DNA of 23,195 bases from an uncultured Clostridia bacterium (GTDB lineage Bacteria > Bacillota_A > Clostridia > TANB77 > CAG-508), in assembly GCA_944392525.1 (NCBI GenBank), contig CALXXB010000021.1, positions 1 through 23,195 of the forward strand. Reading direction: 5' to 3'. Positions 1 through 7,752 of this stretch are shown piece by piece. Each line of letters begins with the position of its first letter. The first letter of the stretch is position 1. Made by a program: the position numbers and the translations under genes. Below the pieces are notes generated by a model. It worked only from the letters and a program-made list of their open reading frames with translations, had not been told where the DNA came from and did no database searches.

Positions 1-120
1 CATACAATCAATTAATTTTACATCTATATCTTTATAATTATTTTTTATGCAATTCTCAATTGATTTAGCAGCATTTAGATGCCCGCCACCATAAGAAGCA
101 TAAAAGATTAAAACTTTCAT
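1..120 (-). CDS. Partial glycosyltransferase, MGDG-synthase/UgtP-like (N-terminus only)
   Basis: Only the first 40 codons lie in the window; the gene runs off the left edge. The peptide begins MKVLIFYASYGGGHLNAAKSI. The hydrophobic strand followed by S-x-GGGH and a small-residue helix is the N-terminal signature of the family that includes plant monogalactosyldiacylglycerol synthase and Bacillus UgtP (glycosyl transfer from a UDP-sugar to diacylglycerol; MurG-like fold). It probably makes membrane glycolipid that anchors lipoteichoic-acid-like polymers; that role is inferred from the family. The ATG at 118-120 is preceded by AAAGGAG at a suitable distance and by a good minus-strand promoter. 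The gene is divergent from sleB. The rest of the protein cannot be seen, so family membership rests on one motif. Confidence 0.75.
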   Translation of the reverse strand, partial: MKVLIFYASYGGGHLNAAKSIENCIKNNYKDIDVKLIDCM

Positions 121-146
121 AATTAATCTCCTTTAATTTTTTTCAA

Positions 147-175
147 ATTGTATCACATAATAGAAAAAATTTCAA
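147..175 (-). promoter_or_regulatory. Sigma-A type promoter of the glycosyltransferase gene
   Basis: Read on the minus strand, TTGAAA (170-175) is followed after exactly 17 bases by TACAAT (147-152). It lies just upstream of the ribosome-binding site of the leftmost gene. Confidence 0.6.
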
Positions 176-259
176 AAAATAGAATAAATCTTAAGAATTT
201 TATACAAAATAATAAAAATTGTAAAAAGGAAAAAACTTAGAAAAGAAAAAGGTGATATT

Positions 260-736
260 TTGAAAAATATAGTAAAAGTAATAGTCTTATTTTTAATTTT
301 AATATTATCCGTAATTGTAATGGTTGTATTTGATAATAATGTAGAAGAACAAATTGTAAGTTATGCAGCAACTTCTAGTACATCTGACATTCAATTAATG
401 GCAAGAGCAATAAATGGAGAAGCAAGAGGAGAGCCATATGAGGGACAAGTTGCAGTTGGAGCAGTTATATTAAATAGAGTAAAAAGTTCTAAATTCCCAA
501 ATACGATAGCAGGAGTTATATATCAATCAGGTGCTTTTACAGCAGTAGCAGATGGCCAAATAAATGTACCTATAGAAGAAGGTTCTAGTGTATATAAAGC
601 AGCGAGAGATGCAATGAATGGATGGGACCCAACAGGTGGATGTATATATTATTTTAATCCAAATACGGCGACAAATAAGTGGATTTGGTCTAGACCACAA
701 GTTAAAACAATAGGAAAACATATCTTTTGTAAATAA
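260..736 (+). CDS. sleB: Spore cortex-lytic enzyme SleB (catalytic domain only)
   Basis: 158 aa. Residues 4-24 form an N-terminal hydrophobic segment, with a plausible signal cleavage near SYA-A (34-38). The rest is one Hydrolase_2/SleB domain with the motif NGEARGEPYEGQ; E54 is the expected catalytic glutamate. Family role: a lytic transglycosylase acting on muramic-delta-lactam cortex peptidoglycan during spore germination. Bacillus SleB carries an N-terminal peptidoglycan-binding domain that is absent here; only about 20 residues separate the leader from the catalytic domain. The start is TTG at 260, chosen because GGTGAT sits just upstream and the next in-frame ATG would cut the leader. 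ypeB follows after 17 bases, which supports SleB rather than CwlJ. I saw no convincing forespore sigma-factor promoter, although GAATA (182-186) and TATACAA (201-207) are weakly suggestive. Confidence 0.9.
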   Translation: MKNIVKVIVLFLILILSVIVMVVFDNNVEEQIVSYAATSSTSDIQLMARAINGEARGEPYEGQVAVGAVILNRVKSSKFPNTIAGVIYQSGAFTAVADGQINVPIEEGSSVYKAARDAMNGWDPTGGCIYYFNPNTATNKWIWSRPQVKTIGKHIFCK

Positions 737-753
737 TAGAAAGGACGAAAATT

Positions 754-2130
754 ATGAAAAATATTTTAGTTGATTGGAAAAATAGATTTAAAAAAGGACA
801 TATGTTAAGTGTTATATGTGTTTTACTTGTTATAGCTGCTATTTTAGGTGTTATTTTATATAGAAAACAAAGAGAATATAGACAGGCATCAGAAAACAGT
901 TATAACATGGCGTTTTATGAACTAGTAGATTATGTTCAAAATGTTGAAACATACCTTGCTAAATCTTTAATATCATCAACTCCAGAGCATGGAGCAGAAA
1001 CATTAACTCATTTATGGAGAGAAGCAAATTTAGCACAAGCATATTTAAGTAGACTTCCAATAGAAAGTCAAGAATTATCAAGTACAGAAAAGTTTTTAAA
1101 TCAGGTAAGTGATTATAGTTATAGTTTATCTAGGAAGAATATCTATAATGAAAAACTATCAGATGAAGACTTAAATAATTTAAAAGAATTACACACATAT
1201 AGTGTTGATTTAGAAAATACTTTAAATCAATTATCAGAAGATTTAAATAATGGAAGATTTAGTTGGGGAGAATTAACTGAAAAAGGAACCGTAGCATTTG
1301 CTCAGCAAGTAGATAATATATCTAAAGAAAGTTTTAGTAATTTAGAGGAAAATTTCCATGAGTATTCTGGACTAATTTATGATGGAGCTTATTCAGAACA
1401 TTTAACAAGCAGTGAGCCAAAAGGATTAACAGGAGATGATATAGATGAAAATAGAGCAAAAGAAATAGCAGAAGAATTTGTAGGAAAAGATAATATTAAA
1501 GAAACAAGTAATTTAGGATATTCAGAAAATGCAACTATACCTGTATATGATTTTTCTATTACTAATAATAATGATGAGACTATAAGTATATCAATATCCA
1601 AAAAAGGTGGACATGTTGTAAATATGAATACTAATAGGGAAATTTCATCTGAAATAATTTCTCAGGAAGAAGCAGGAAATAAAGCAAAAGAATTTTTAGA
1701 TAATAAAGGATTCCCTAATATGCAAGAAACTTATTACTTAAAACAAGAGGGAATAGTAACTATAAATTATGCATATATGCAAGATAATGTTATTATGTAT
1801 CCAGATTTAATTAAGGTAAAAGTAGCATTAGATAATGGTGAAATTTTGGGAATAGAAACAACAGGGTATTTAAATAATCATACAGAGAGGGATATTAGTA
1901 ATATTAAAATTACAGAAGAAGAAGCAAGAAAAGATTTAAATCAAAATTTGGAAATAACATCAAGTGGTTTAGCTGTAATCCCTACGGAATGGGAATCTGA
2001 GATACTTTGTTATGAATTTAAAGGTAAAGTAGAAGATAAAGAATTTCTAGTTTATATAAATGCTGAAAACGGAAGAGAAGAAGATATTTTAATCATAACA
2101 AATACACCAAATGGAACATTAGCAATGTAA
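754..2130 (+). CDS. ypeB: Germination protein YpeB
   Basis: 458 aa. A short basic N-terminus and one membrane segment (about 18-36) are followed by a long helical region (about 45-220) and three PepSY-like alpha/beta repeats in the C-terminal half (roughly 230-300, 305-385 and 390-450). The second contains the hallmark DNGEILGIETTGYLNNH. In Bacillus, YpeB is needed for SleB to accumulate or stay stable in the spore, and the two are encoded together, as here (17-base gap, AAGGA site before the ATG). The length fits the family. The protein should face the space between inner spore membrane and cortex. A strong terminator follows, so sleB-ypeB looks like a complete two-gene operon. Confidence 0.93.
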   Translation: MKNILVDWKNRFKKGHMLSVICVLLVIAAILGVILYRKQREYRQASENSYNMAFYELVDYVQNVETYLAKSLISSTPEHGAETLTHLWREANLAQAYLSRLPIESQELSSTEKFLNQVSDYSYSLSRKNIYNEKLSDEDLNNLKELHTYSVDLENTLNQLSEDLNNGRFSWGELTEKGTVAFAQQVDNISKESFSNLEENFHEYSGLIYDGAYSEHLTSSEPKGLTGDDIDENRAKEIAEEFVGKDNIKETSNLGYSENATIPVYDFSITNNNDETISISISKKGGHVVNMNTNREISSEIISQEEAGNKAKEFLDNKGFPNMQETYYLKQEGIVTINYAYMQDNVIMYPDLIKVKVALDNGEILGIETTGYLNNHTERDISNIKITEEEARKDLNQNLEITSSGLAVIPTEWESEILCYEFKGKVEDKEFLVYINAENGREEDILIITNTPNGTLAM

Positions 2131-2137
2131 CAATAGG

Positions 2138-2180
2138 GACGTTTCTATTTGCATAAAAATGTGCAAAATGAAACGTCTTT
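2138..2180 (+). terminator. Rho-independent terminator after ypeB
   Basis: Arms 2138-2153 and 2162-2177 pair over 16 positions with two adjacent mismatches. The outer 8 bp, GACGTTTC/GAAACGTC, are perfect. An 8-base loop lies between them, and a short T-rich tail follows. Confidence 0.75.
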
Positions 2181-2225
2181 ATTAGTACATTTTTGTATTT
2201 TGGGACATATATTTTAGAAAATATG

Positions 2226-2252
2226 TTGTATATATTAATTTTATGTTATAAT
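2226..2252 (+). promoter_or_regulatory. Extended -10 promoter for the 155-aa/925-aa operon
   Basis: TATAAT at 2247-2252 has the extended -10 TG at 2244-2245. A TTGTAT hexamer at 2226-2231 lies 15 bases upstream, which is slightly short. It lies between the ypeB terminator and the next start codon. Confidence 0.55.
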
Positions 2253-2283
2253 AAGTGTGAAAAAATAACTTAGGAGAAAAAAT

Positions 2284-2751
2284 ATGAGAAATACAACGAA
2301 CCAAGCATTTAGTGAAGTATATGATGTTATTAACCACATGAGCAAAGAAATGCAAGAAAAGATACCAAAGGGTTTTATGAATTTAATAAAAGATAATAGA
2401 GATTTAGAATATACTTTTAATATAGATTATACCATTGATATTAAGAAACAATTATTAAAAGAATCTAAAGTAATACTTTCTCTTATTTATAGAGATTATC
2501 TATGTAGTAAAGAAAAAAGAGAAGAGCTGTTGGCATTAGATTTAGAGGAGATTAGAAGAGAAGAAAAGATATTACAAGAAAAATATAAAATTGATTTTGA
2601 AAGTAGAAAAAAAGAGAAAATCCAAAATGAAGAAGAACTAAAAGATAAAGAACAAGAAAAACAAGAAGAAAAAAACTTACCTATAGAAGTAGAAAAAGAA
2701 AAATGGTACATGAAAATATTTAACTTTATAAAAAAGATATTTAAAAGATAA
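2284..2751 (+). CDS. Conserved-looking hypothetical protein, 155 aa, charged C-terminal half
   Basis: Not assigned to a named family. Residues 1-85 look like a small folded domain, including IPKGFMNLI and VILSLIYRDYLCSKEKRE. Residues about 85-140 are almost entirely E/K/Q/D and likely form a single long helix or coiled coil. The last 15 residues (WYMKIFNFIKKIFKR) form a basic amphipathic helix that could touch a membrane. There is no signal peptide, so it is probably cytoplasmic. The ATG has an AGGAG site. It is the first gene of an operon with the 925-aa repeat protein 15 bases downstream, so the two may work together; that is inference from position. Confidence 0.75.
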   Translation: MRNTTNQAFSEVYDVINHMSKEMQEKIPKGFMNLIKDNRDLEYTFNIDYTIDIKKQLLKESKVILSLIYRDYLCSKEKREELLALDLEEIRREEKILQEKYKIDFESRKKEKIQNEEELKDKEQEKQEEKNLPIEVEKEKWYMKIFNFIKKIFKR

Positions 2752-2766
2752 AATTAAGGAGTACAA

Positions 2767-5544
2767 ATGCAAAGAGAAGATGTAGATGAATATTTAAGAA
2801 TGTATGAAAACGACGAATTTGACAATCTAGATAAAGTAAAAAAATTACTTGATAGGATTGGTATAGAATATAAAGAAACAGCAGATGGTTTAAATTTTGA
2901 TAGCCAATTATTTAGAAAGCAATTTGTTGACTTCTTTAGAAATGATAAAGAATATGTAAGAAATATGGATAAAAAATTGCTTGGAGAATTAGTATCAGAA
3001 TTACCAGAAATAGTAGATGAAGAGTATTTAAAAAGAATAGTAATTAATAGTCGAGAATATGGTCTAAAAACAGATAAAGTATTTGATTTTGTTATTAAAA
3101 TAAATGATCCGGATTTTACAAAAGAAATTATAGAAAGAAGCAAAGAATATGGATTTGATAATAAATCAATTGTTGCCTTAATAGAAAGTGTAAATGATGT
3201 TAATTATACAAAAGAGATTATAGAAAATAATAGAAATTATGGTTTTGATAATTCTGTAATTTTAGATTTAGTAAAAAGTATCAATGATTTAAATTATACA
3301 AATGAACTTATAGAAAATAGAGAAAAATATAATTTTGATGAAGTTACAGTAATGTTTTTGATAGAGGGGACAAATGACTTAGAGTTTATAAAAGAAGTCA
3401 TTAAAGATAGAGCTAAATATGGTATTAACGATGGAATGTTAGTTCATATAGTCAATAGTACACATAATAAGGATTTTTTAAAAGAACTTATACAAAATAA
3501 AGAAGAATACGGAATTAACGATGTTGATACATTGTGGGAATTAATTGGACTTACAAATGATACAGATTTTATAAAAGAAATTATAGATAATAATGAAAGA
3601 TACGGATTTAATAGTAATGAAATAAAGGAATTTACAGTAAGAATAAATGATCCAAATTATACAAAAGAAATAATAGAAAGAAGAGAAGAATTTGGTTTTA
3701 ACACTTCAGAGTTATTAGATTTAGTTAGGAGTATAGATGATACAGAATTTATAAAGAAAGTTATAAAAGATCGAGAACAATATGATTTAAGTGATGGGGC
3801 GGGAGCTTCATTAATTAATATGATACCAGAAGAAGAAATTATTGAAACTTTGAAAATGTCAGGTGGAAAAGTTCCTAATATCTATAGACAAAGATATGCA
3901 AATATAGAATTCATAAAAGAAAATTTAGATGAATTGTTAGGATTAGAAGCTCCAAATATAGATAAAAATTTATTGCTTGAAATGGCAGAAAAAAATGAGG
4001 ATATTTTTAAAGTTGATTTTGATATTCTTGATTCTAAATATATAAATCTACTTGGAAAAGATAAAATAAATCAAATAGCATCATATCCTTACATAGTGGA
4101 TAGAGTATTAAAGTTAAATGATGGAGAATTAAACTTATTTAGTAAAGCCTTAGATGGTTATATAGAAGAAACAAAAGGAGAAGAATGGACACCTCTTGCA
4201 AGTAGAATATTAAAAAATATAGAGGGTTATGGAGAATTAATTTCTAATTTAGAAGGAAAAGATAATGTTGATATAGGCAAGATTATACCAATATTAATAC
4301 ATCAAAATGATTTTGATATTAAGACATATGATGATGTTGAAAATTTCAAAGAGATAAAAAGAAAAAGATGTGAAGAGTTAATAAAAGGAGAAACAGTAGA
4401 AGAAAAACAAAAAGCTGTACTTTTGAAGATATTTGGACAAGGAACTAACGAAGCGCAAGAGTTAATTTCAAAGTTTGGACAAGATATAGATAAAATACAA
4501 GATGAAGATTTGAGGGCTTATATAAAAAGTCAACAAGAGATTTTAAATACTAAAAATCCTAAAGCATTAGAAGAAATATTTGAACAAGTAGAAGAATTAG
4601 AAACGAATAATCCTTTAGCTATGGAAAGAATGTTAAAAACAGAATATTGGAAATTATACAATAATGATTTATTTAAAGTAGAAGATGCAAGAAAACTACC
4701 AGATGGAGAAAATGTATATAGTGCAGGAACAGATTTTAAAATGATAATAACATCTGTTGGAGCATATCATAGAAGTCAACCAGATGATTATGCGAAAGAC
4801 TGGAATAGGGCTTCACTTGGTTCTCAGCATTTCTGCGCATCATATATTAGAAATGATATGTTAGGTCATGCACCTATGCCACATATATGTTATGGTTTTG
4901 AAGAAATGAAAGAAGATGCTCTAATGTTATCAGGTCCAGGAGATATATATTCTTCAGGTGTATCTTTTGAATCCACAGCACAAAGAGGTGAAAAATATTT
5001 AGCACCAGATAGCCAAATTGGAAATACTACTAGATATAATGAAATGGACTTTAGAAGGGTTCAAGGAGGAGAAAAGAAGCAACCAGATTATATTGTAATA
5101 TTTAGAAAAGATGGAAGAATTGATAACATGGATAAAGCCCAAAAAGCATCTAAAGATTTTGGAGGATTACCAATAATAGTTATTGATGAAGATGAGTGCT
5201 TAGCAGCAGAAAAACAAAAGGCAGAAGAGTTATTCCAAGAATATCAAAAAACAGGAGATTCAGAAGTAAAAGCTAAATTACAAGAAAAACTAAGAAATAA
5301 TAGAGTAACAAATGATAGCTTTTGTAGAGATACTAATATGGATGCTGTTTTAGAGGATACAAAACAACAAGGAGAACCAGAAAAAATTGAAGAAGATAAA
5401 CAAGAAGTTTCAATGGAGGATTTAGGAGAAATATATGAGGAAGTAAGTGGAAAAGAAAGGCAAGAAGAAGCGGTAAGAATAAAGGCTATTTTAACCCAAA
5501 TAAGAGATATAAAAAGAGGTGAAGTTAGTGATGGCGAAAGATAA
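2767..5544 (+). CDS. Large protein with tandem 30-residue helical repeats and an unknown His/Cys-containing C-terminal domain
   Basis: 925 aa, no signal peptide or membrane segment. The N-terminal segment (1-82) is followed by about eight tandem repeats of 30 residues (113-345, plus a degenerate copy at 83-112). The pattern is roughly ND-x2-[YF]-[TI]-KE-[IV]-I-E-x-R-x2-YGFN followed by a second hydrophobic helix, as in a two-helix solenoid. Residues 350-635 are helical and irregular. Residues 636-815 form a distinct domain with conserved-looking H668, H688, C690, H701, H706 and C708, then RYNEM (756-760) and QPDYIVIF (772-779). A polar tail follows. I recognise no named family; the His/Cys cluster and the NE motif suggest an enzymatic or metal-binding domain, but this is unproven. 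The ATG at 2767 has AAGGAG upstream. It overlaps a 39-aa gene at its 3' end. Confidence 0.85.
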   Translation: MQREDVDEYLRMYENDEFDNLDKVKKLLDRIGIEYKETADGLNFDSQLFRKQFVDFFRNDKEYVRNMDKKLLGELVSELPEIVDEEYLKRIVINSREYGLKTDKVFDFVIKINDPDFTKEIIERSKEYGFDNKSIVALIESVNDVNYTKEIIENNRNYGFDNSVILDLVKSINDLNYTNELIENREKYNFDEVTVMFLIEGTNDLEFIKEVIKDRAKYGINDGMLVHIVNSTHNKDFLKELIQNKEEYGINDVDTLWELIGLTNDTDFIKEIIDNNERYGFNSNEIKEFTVRINDPNYTKEIIERREEFGFNTSELLDLVRSIDDTEFIKKVIKDREQYDLSDGAGASLINMIPEEEIIETLKMSGGKVPNIYRQRYANIEFIKENLDELLGLEAPNIDKNLLLEMAEKNEDIFKVDFDILDSKYINLLGKDKINQIASYPYIVDRVLKLNDGELNLFSKALDGYIEETKGEEWTPLASRILKNIEGYGELISNLEGKDNVDIGKIIPILIHQNDFDIKTYDDVENFKEIKRKRCEELIKGETVEEKQKAVLLKIFGQGTNEAQELISKFGQDIDKIQDEDLRAYIKSQQEILNTKNPKALEEIFEQVEELETNNPLAMERMLKTEYWKLYNNDLFKVEDARKLPDGENVYSAGTDFKMIITSVGAYHRSQPDDYAKDWNRASLGSQHFCASYIRNDMLGHAPMPHICYGFEEMKEDALMLSGPGDIYSSGVSFESTAQRGEKYLAPDSQIGNTTRYNEMDFRRVQGGEKKQPDYIVIFRKDGRIDNMDKAQKASKDFGGLPIIVIDEDECLAAEKQKAEELFQEYQKTGDSEVKAKLQEKLRNNRVTNDSFCRDTNMDAVLEDTKQQGEPEKIEEDKQEVSMEDLGEIYEEVSGKERQEEAVRIKAILTQIRDIKRGEVSDGER
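3103..3801 (+). repeat. Coding tandem repeats of about 90 bp
   Basis: Eight in-frame copies of a roughly 90-bp unit encode the 30-residue repeats. Copies begin near residues 113, 143, 173, 203, 233, 264, 294 and 324. One unit has an extra codon (31 residues). The copies are diverged at DNA level, so the array is old rather than a recent expansion. Confidence 0.85.
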
Positions 5545-5650
5545 GGAAGAAGAGAAAATAAAAAGAGAATATGGAGATAAATCTAGACAAATATTAGATA
5601 TATTAAAAGAAAAAGAAGTAGAAGCAGAGCAAGAAGATGATGAAAGATAA
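5531..5650 (+). CDS. Small charged protein, 39 aa, translationally coupled
   Basis: The frame begins MAKDKEEEKIKREYGDKSRQ and ends with TAA before a terminator. It is nearly all E/K/D/R with one hydrophobic patch (ILDILKE), so probably one helix. The ATG overlaps the last 14 bases of the 925-aa gene, and GAGGTG lies 10 bases upstream, fitting coupled translation. Its composition resembles the tail of the upstream protein, so an alternative is that the two were once one reading frame. No function can be assigned. Confidence 0.55.
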   Translation: MAKDKEEEKIKREYGDKSRQILDILKEKEVEAEQEDDER

Positions 5651-5654
5651 AAAT

Positions 5655-5693
5655 AAAAAGGATTTAAAACTTAAATGTTCTAAATCCTTTTTT
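5655..5693. terminator. Bidirectional terminator between converging operons
   Basis: A 12-bp perfect stem (5655-5666 with 5681-5692, core AAAGGATTTA/TAAATCCTTT) has a 14-base loop. It is A-rich on the left and T-rich on the right. It can end the repeat-protein operon on the plus strand and the VanW-like gene on the minus strand. Confidence 0.8.
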
Positions 5694-5698
5694 ACATA

Positions 5699-5727
5699 AT
5701 GTTTTTTGACTCCGACCTAAAAAACAT
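5699..5727. repeat. Inverted repeat with a GC-rich loop
   Basis: ATGTTTTTT (5699-5707) is the exact reverse complement of AAAAAACAT (5719-5727). The loop GACTCCGACCT is unusually GC-rich for this DNA. It sits between the shared terminator and the stop of the VanW-like gene. It may be a second terminator for the minus strand or the remnant of a small repeat element. Confidence 0.5.
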
Positions 5728-5734
5728 CTTTACA

Positions 5735-7384
5735 TTAATGTCTTTTATATGTATCTTTTGAAAGTAGAACTTTGCTTACTACTTTACCATCACGTTTTAA
5801 AATCTTATATGCTTCTGAATAAATGGCTGTTGCTGTTCTTCCAGTTTCATAAGAAGAAATTTCAACTTCATAATCATCATCTTGTTTCATACCAAATATT
5901 TGGAATTGTGCAATTCCTCCAGATACAGAGCATGTTATTTTTATTGGATAATTTCTATTGTTTTTAAATTGGAAATCTATAGATCCATAAACAACAGTTG
6001 CATCTCTACTTGCTGTAACATATGAAGGTACAAATTGGTGATTACTTCTTTGTGTTACTTCTAGATTTGCATATACAACAGCATTATACAATGTTGAAGT
6101 AATTTGACAAATACCACCACCAAGACCATCTACAACTTCTCCACTTACATAGATTGGAGCTTCTTTATATCCAGCAGCTATTGTTCTTTCTCCTACTACT
6201 TTGTTATAAGAGAATGTTTCTCCTGGCATTAAAACAGTTCCATTAATTTTATTAGCTGCAAGTTGTAAGTTTGTTGTTCTATCCCTATTGCTAGTAGCAT
6301 ACTTAGTAGAATAACTAGATAATAAATCAGGAAAAGCTTCTGTACCAATCATATTAGTAGTTACGTTAGGATATAATGTCTTTAAAGGAATTGTGTATTC
6401 TTCAGCAGTCTGGTCTCCTAAGACATTTTTAGCTTCATCTATTGAAATATTGAAATCTAATCCATTTTCAGAAGGATATACAGCAAATGGATCTTGAGTA
6501 TAATATGCATCCTTAGGTTCTTTGTATATTTCTGAATGAATTTGTTCAATATTTATAGCTTGTGGTGATTGAGGTTTTACTACTATTTCTATTGGGTCAT
6601 TTATTATAGAAAAATTTGAAATAGCAGATTTTATAGCCTCTATTGTAGCGTCTACATCAACAACATTTCCTTCTTTTCCATTAGTAATTATTAAATTATT
6701 ATCTTCTATGTAATAACTACTTTCAACAACTTTATCAGGTAATTGGGTTGAAATTTCATTTAAATTTTGAGTTAGTTGTTCGGTATCTAAATTTAATGTT
6801 GGTTCTATATTAACTTTTCCAAACATTGTAGATAAAACATAAAAATTATTTTGGAAAAGATTTCCTTGTCTACCAATATTATAAGCATCATTTACAGCAT
6901 TTTTAACATCAAAATTAACACCTATTTGTGAAAGCGATATAGTTGTTTGATAATCTCCATGTTTTAATGTAATTTCTTCAGGTAAGGTGTTTGCAATATA
7001 ATTTTCTAATTGGTATTTAGCATCAGATTTACTCATATTTGAAACATCTATATCTTTTATATGTACACCTTCAACAATATTTTGATTTAATGCATTATAT
7101 CCCGTAAAAATAATGAAAGCAATTACAAGTATTGTTATTATAATAAAAATCAAAATACCAAGAATAGATAAAGGACTTCTTTTTTCTTTTTCAACAGGTG
7201 CAAATTCTTGAATAGGTTCTTCACTAGAATTAGAAGTTTGATTAATATCTTTTTTTATAGGCGTAACTTCTTGAATAGCATCATCATTTTTTTCTTCAAT
7301 TTTTAGATTTTCTTCCTTTTTTAAACTCTTTTCTAATTCTTTATTATTTTTTTCTATTTCCTTTTCAATTTGTTTTGTGCTCAT
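5735..7384 (-). CDS. VanW/YoaR-family membrane-anchored cell-wall protein
   Basis: 549 aa. A highly charged cytoplasmic N-terminus (1-70) is followed by one membrane helix (about 71-94) and an extracellular part. Residues about 100-340 have the look of tandem PG_binding_4 domains. A VanW domain follows at about 357-497, with MPGETFSYNKVVGERT and GLGGGICQ (Cys near 426), then a short beta-rich tail. Family members are widespread in Clostridia and named after a vancomycin cluster, but the biochemical activity of VanW is not established; a cell-wall role is inferred. There are no van ligase, dehydrogenase or dipeptidase genes nearby, so resistance is not implied. The ATG has GGAGT upstream and a clear promoter. 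The gene is single and divergent from the spore-protein gene. Confidence 0.88.
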   Translation of the reverse strand: MSTKQIEKEIEKNNKELEKSLKKEENLKIEEKNDDAIQEVTPIKKDINQTSNSSEEPIQEFAPVEKEKRSPLSILGILIFIIITILVIAFIIFTGYNALNQNIVEGVHIKDIDVSNMSKSDAKYQLENYIANTLPEEITLKHGDYQTTISLSQIGVNFDVKNAVNDAYNIGRQGNLFQNNFYVLSTMFGKVNIEPTLNLDTEQLTQNLNEISTQLPDKVVESSYYIEDNNLIITNGKEGNVVDVDATIEAIKSAISNFSIINDPIEIVVKPQSPQAINIEQIHSEIYKEPKDAYYTQDPFAVYPSENGLDFNISIDEAKNVLGDQTAEEYTIPLKTLYPNVTTNMIGTEAFPDLLSSYSTKYATSNRDRTTNLQLAANKINGTVLMPGETFSYNKVVGERTIAAGYKEAPIYVSGEVVDGLGGGICQITSTLYNAVVYANLEVTQRSNHQFVPSYVTASRDATVVYGSIDFQFKNNRNYPIKITCSVSGGIAQFQIFGMKQDDDYEVEISSYETGRTATAIYSEAYKILKRDGKVVSKVLLSKDTYKRH

Positions 7385-7409
7385 TCTTTACTCCTTTTGC
7401 AAAATATCC

Positions 7410-7437
7410 ATTTTATTATAGCATATTTTCTTGTCAA
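7410..7437 (-). promoter_or_regulatory. Sigma-A promoter of the VanW-like gene
   Basis: On the minus strand a consensus TTGACA (7432-7437) is followed after 16 bases by TAAAAT (7410-7415), close to the gene's ribosome-binding site. Confidence 0.65.
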
Positions 7438-7464
7438 AAAAAATATATTTTTATAAAAAAATGT

Positions 7465-7495
7465 CAATATAAAAATTCAAAAATTGTTTATACTA
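7465..7495 (+). promoter_or_regulatory. Possible forespore (sigma-G-like) promoter of the SASP gene
   Basis: TATACTA (7489-7495) matches 6 of 7 positions of the Bacillus sigma-G -10 (CATnHTA). CAATA (7465-7469) resembles the -35, with a 19-base spacer. SASP genes are classic sigma-G targets. An overlapping TATAAT at 7494-7499 could instead serve sigma-A. Confidence 0.4.
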
Positions 7496-7500
7496 TAATT

Positions 7501-7524
7501 ATAAAACTTTGATTAAAGTTTTAT
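7501..7524 (+). promoter_or_regulatory. Perfect leader hairpin upstream of the SASP gene
   Basis: ATAAAACTTT (7501-7510) and AAAGTTTTAT (7515-7524) are exact reverse complements around a GATT loop. The hairpin begins where transcription from the TATACTATAAT element would start. No T-run follows, so it is not a terminator. It may be a 5' mRNA-stabilising hairpin or an operator. Confidence 0.55.
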
Positions 7525-7574
7525 GAATCCAAAATAGAAATTTTCGAAAAAAGAAAGTTTACAAGGAGGATATT

Positions 7575-7745
7575 ATGAGTAAATTAATTTCTAATAATCT
7601 AAGAGAAGAAATAGCAAAAGAACTAGGTGTATATGATAAAGTAGCACAAGATGGTGGTAGTTGGGCAAACGTATCATCAAGAGATTGTGGTAACATTGTA
7701 AAAAAAGCAATAGAAATAGCAAATAGAAGTGTAGAAAATAAATAG
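7575..7745 (+). CDS. Small acid-soluble spore protein, alpha/beta type
   Basis: 56 aa. The sequence contains REEIAKELGVYDKV and then SSRDCGNIVKKAIEIANRS, the two blocks of the alpha/beta SASP family. These are the helix-forming N-terminal segment with the E-I/L-A-x-E-LG germination-protease-type region, and the C-terminal DNA-binding helix with the SxRxxG motif. Family role: coats and straightens spore DNA, protecting it from UV and heat, and is degraded during outgrowth by the Gpr protease. It is shorter than Bacillus SspA and has a Cys (C38). AAGGAGG precedes the ATG. It is a single-gene unit between a leader hairpin and a strong terminator. Confidence 0.88.
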   Translation: MSKLISNNLREEIAKELGVYDKVAQDGGSWANVSSRDCGNIVKKAIEIANRSVENK

Positions 7746-7752
7746 CAAAGAA

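Noticed and set aside
3103..3801. CRISPR-like or satellite repeat array
   Set aside because: The roughly 90-bp periodicity is in frame within one coding sequence and diverged at DNA level. There are no spacers; it encodes 30-residue protein repeats.
5735..7384. Vancomycin-resistance cluster (VanW-like gene, with a D-Ala ligase further on)
   Set aside because: No VanH, VanX, VanR or VanS is present. The ligase has the Tyr-containing D-Ala-D-Ala type loop and pairs with murF. VanW-domain proteins are common in susceptible Clostridia.
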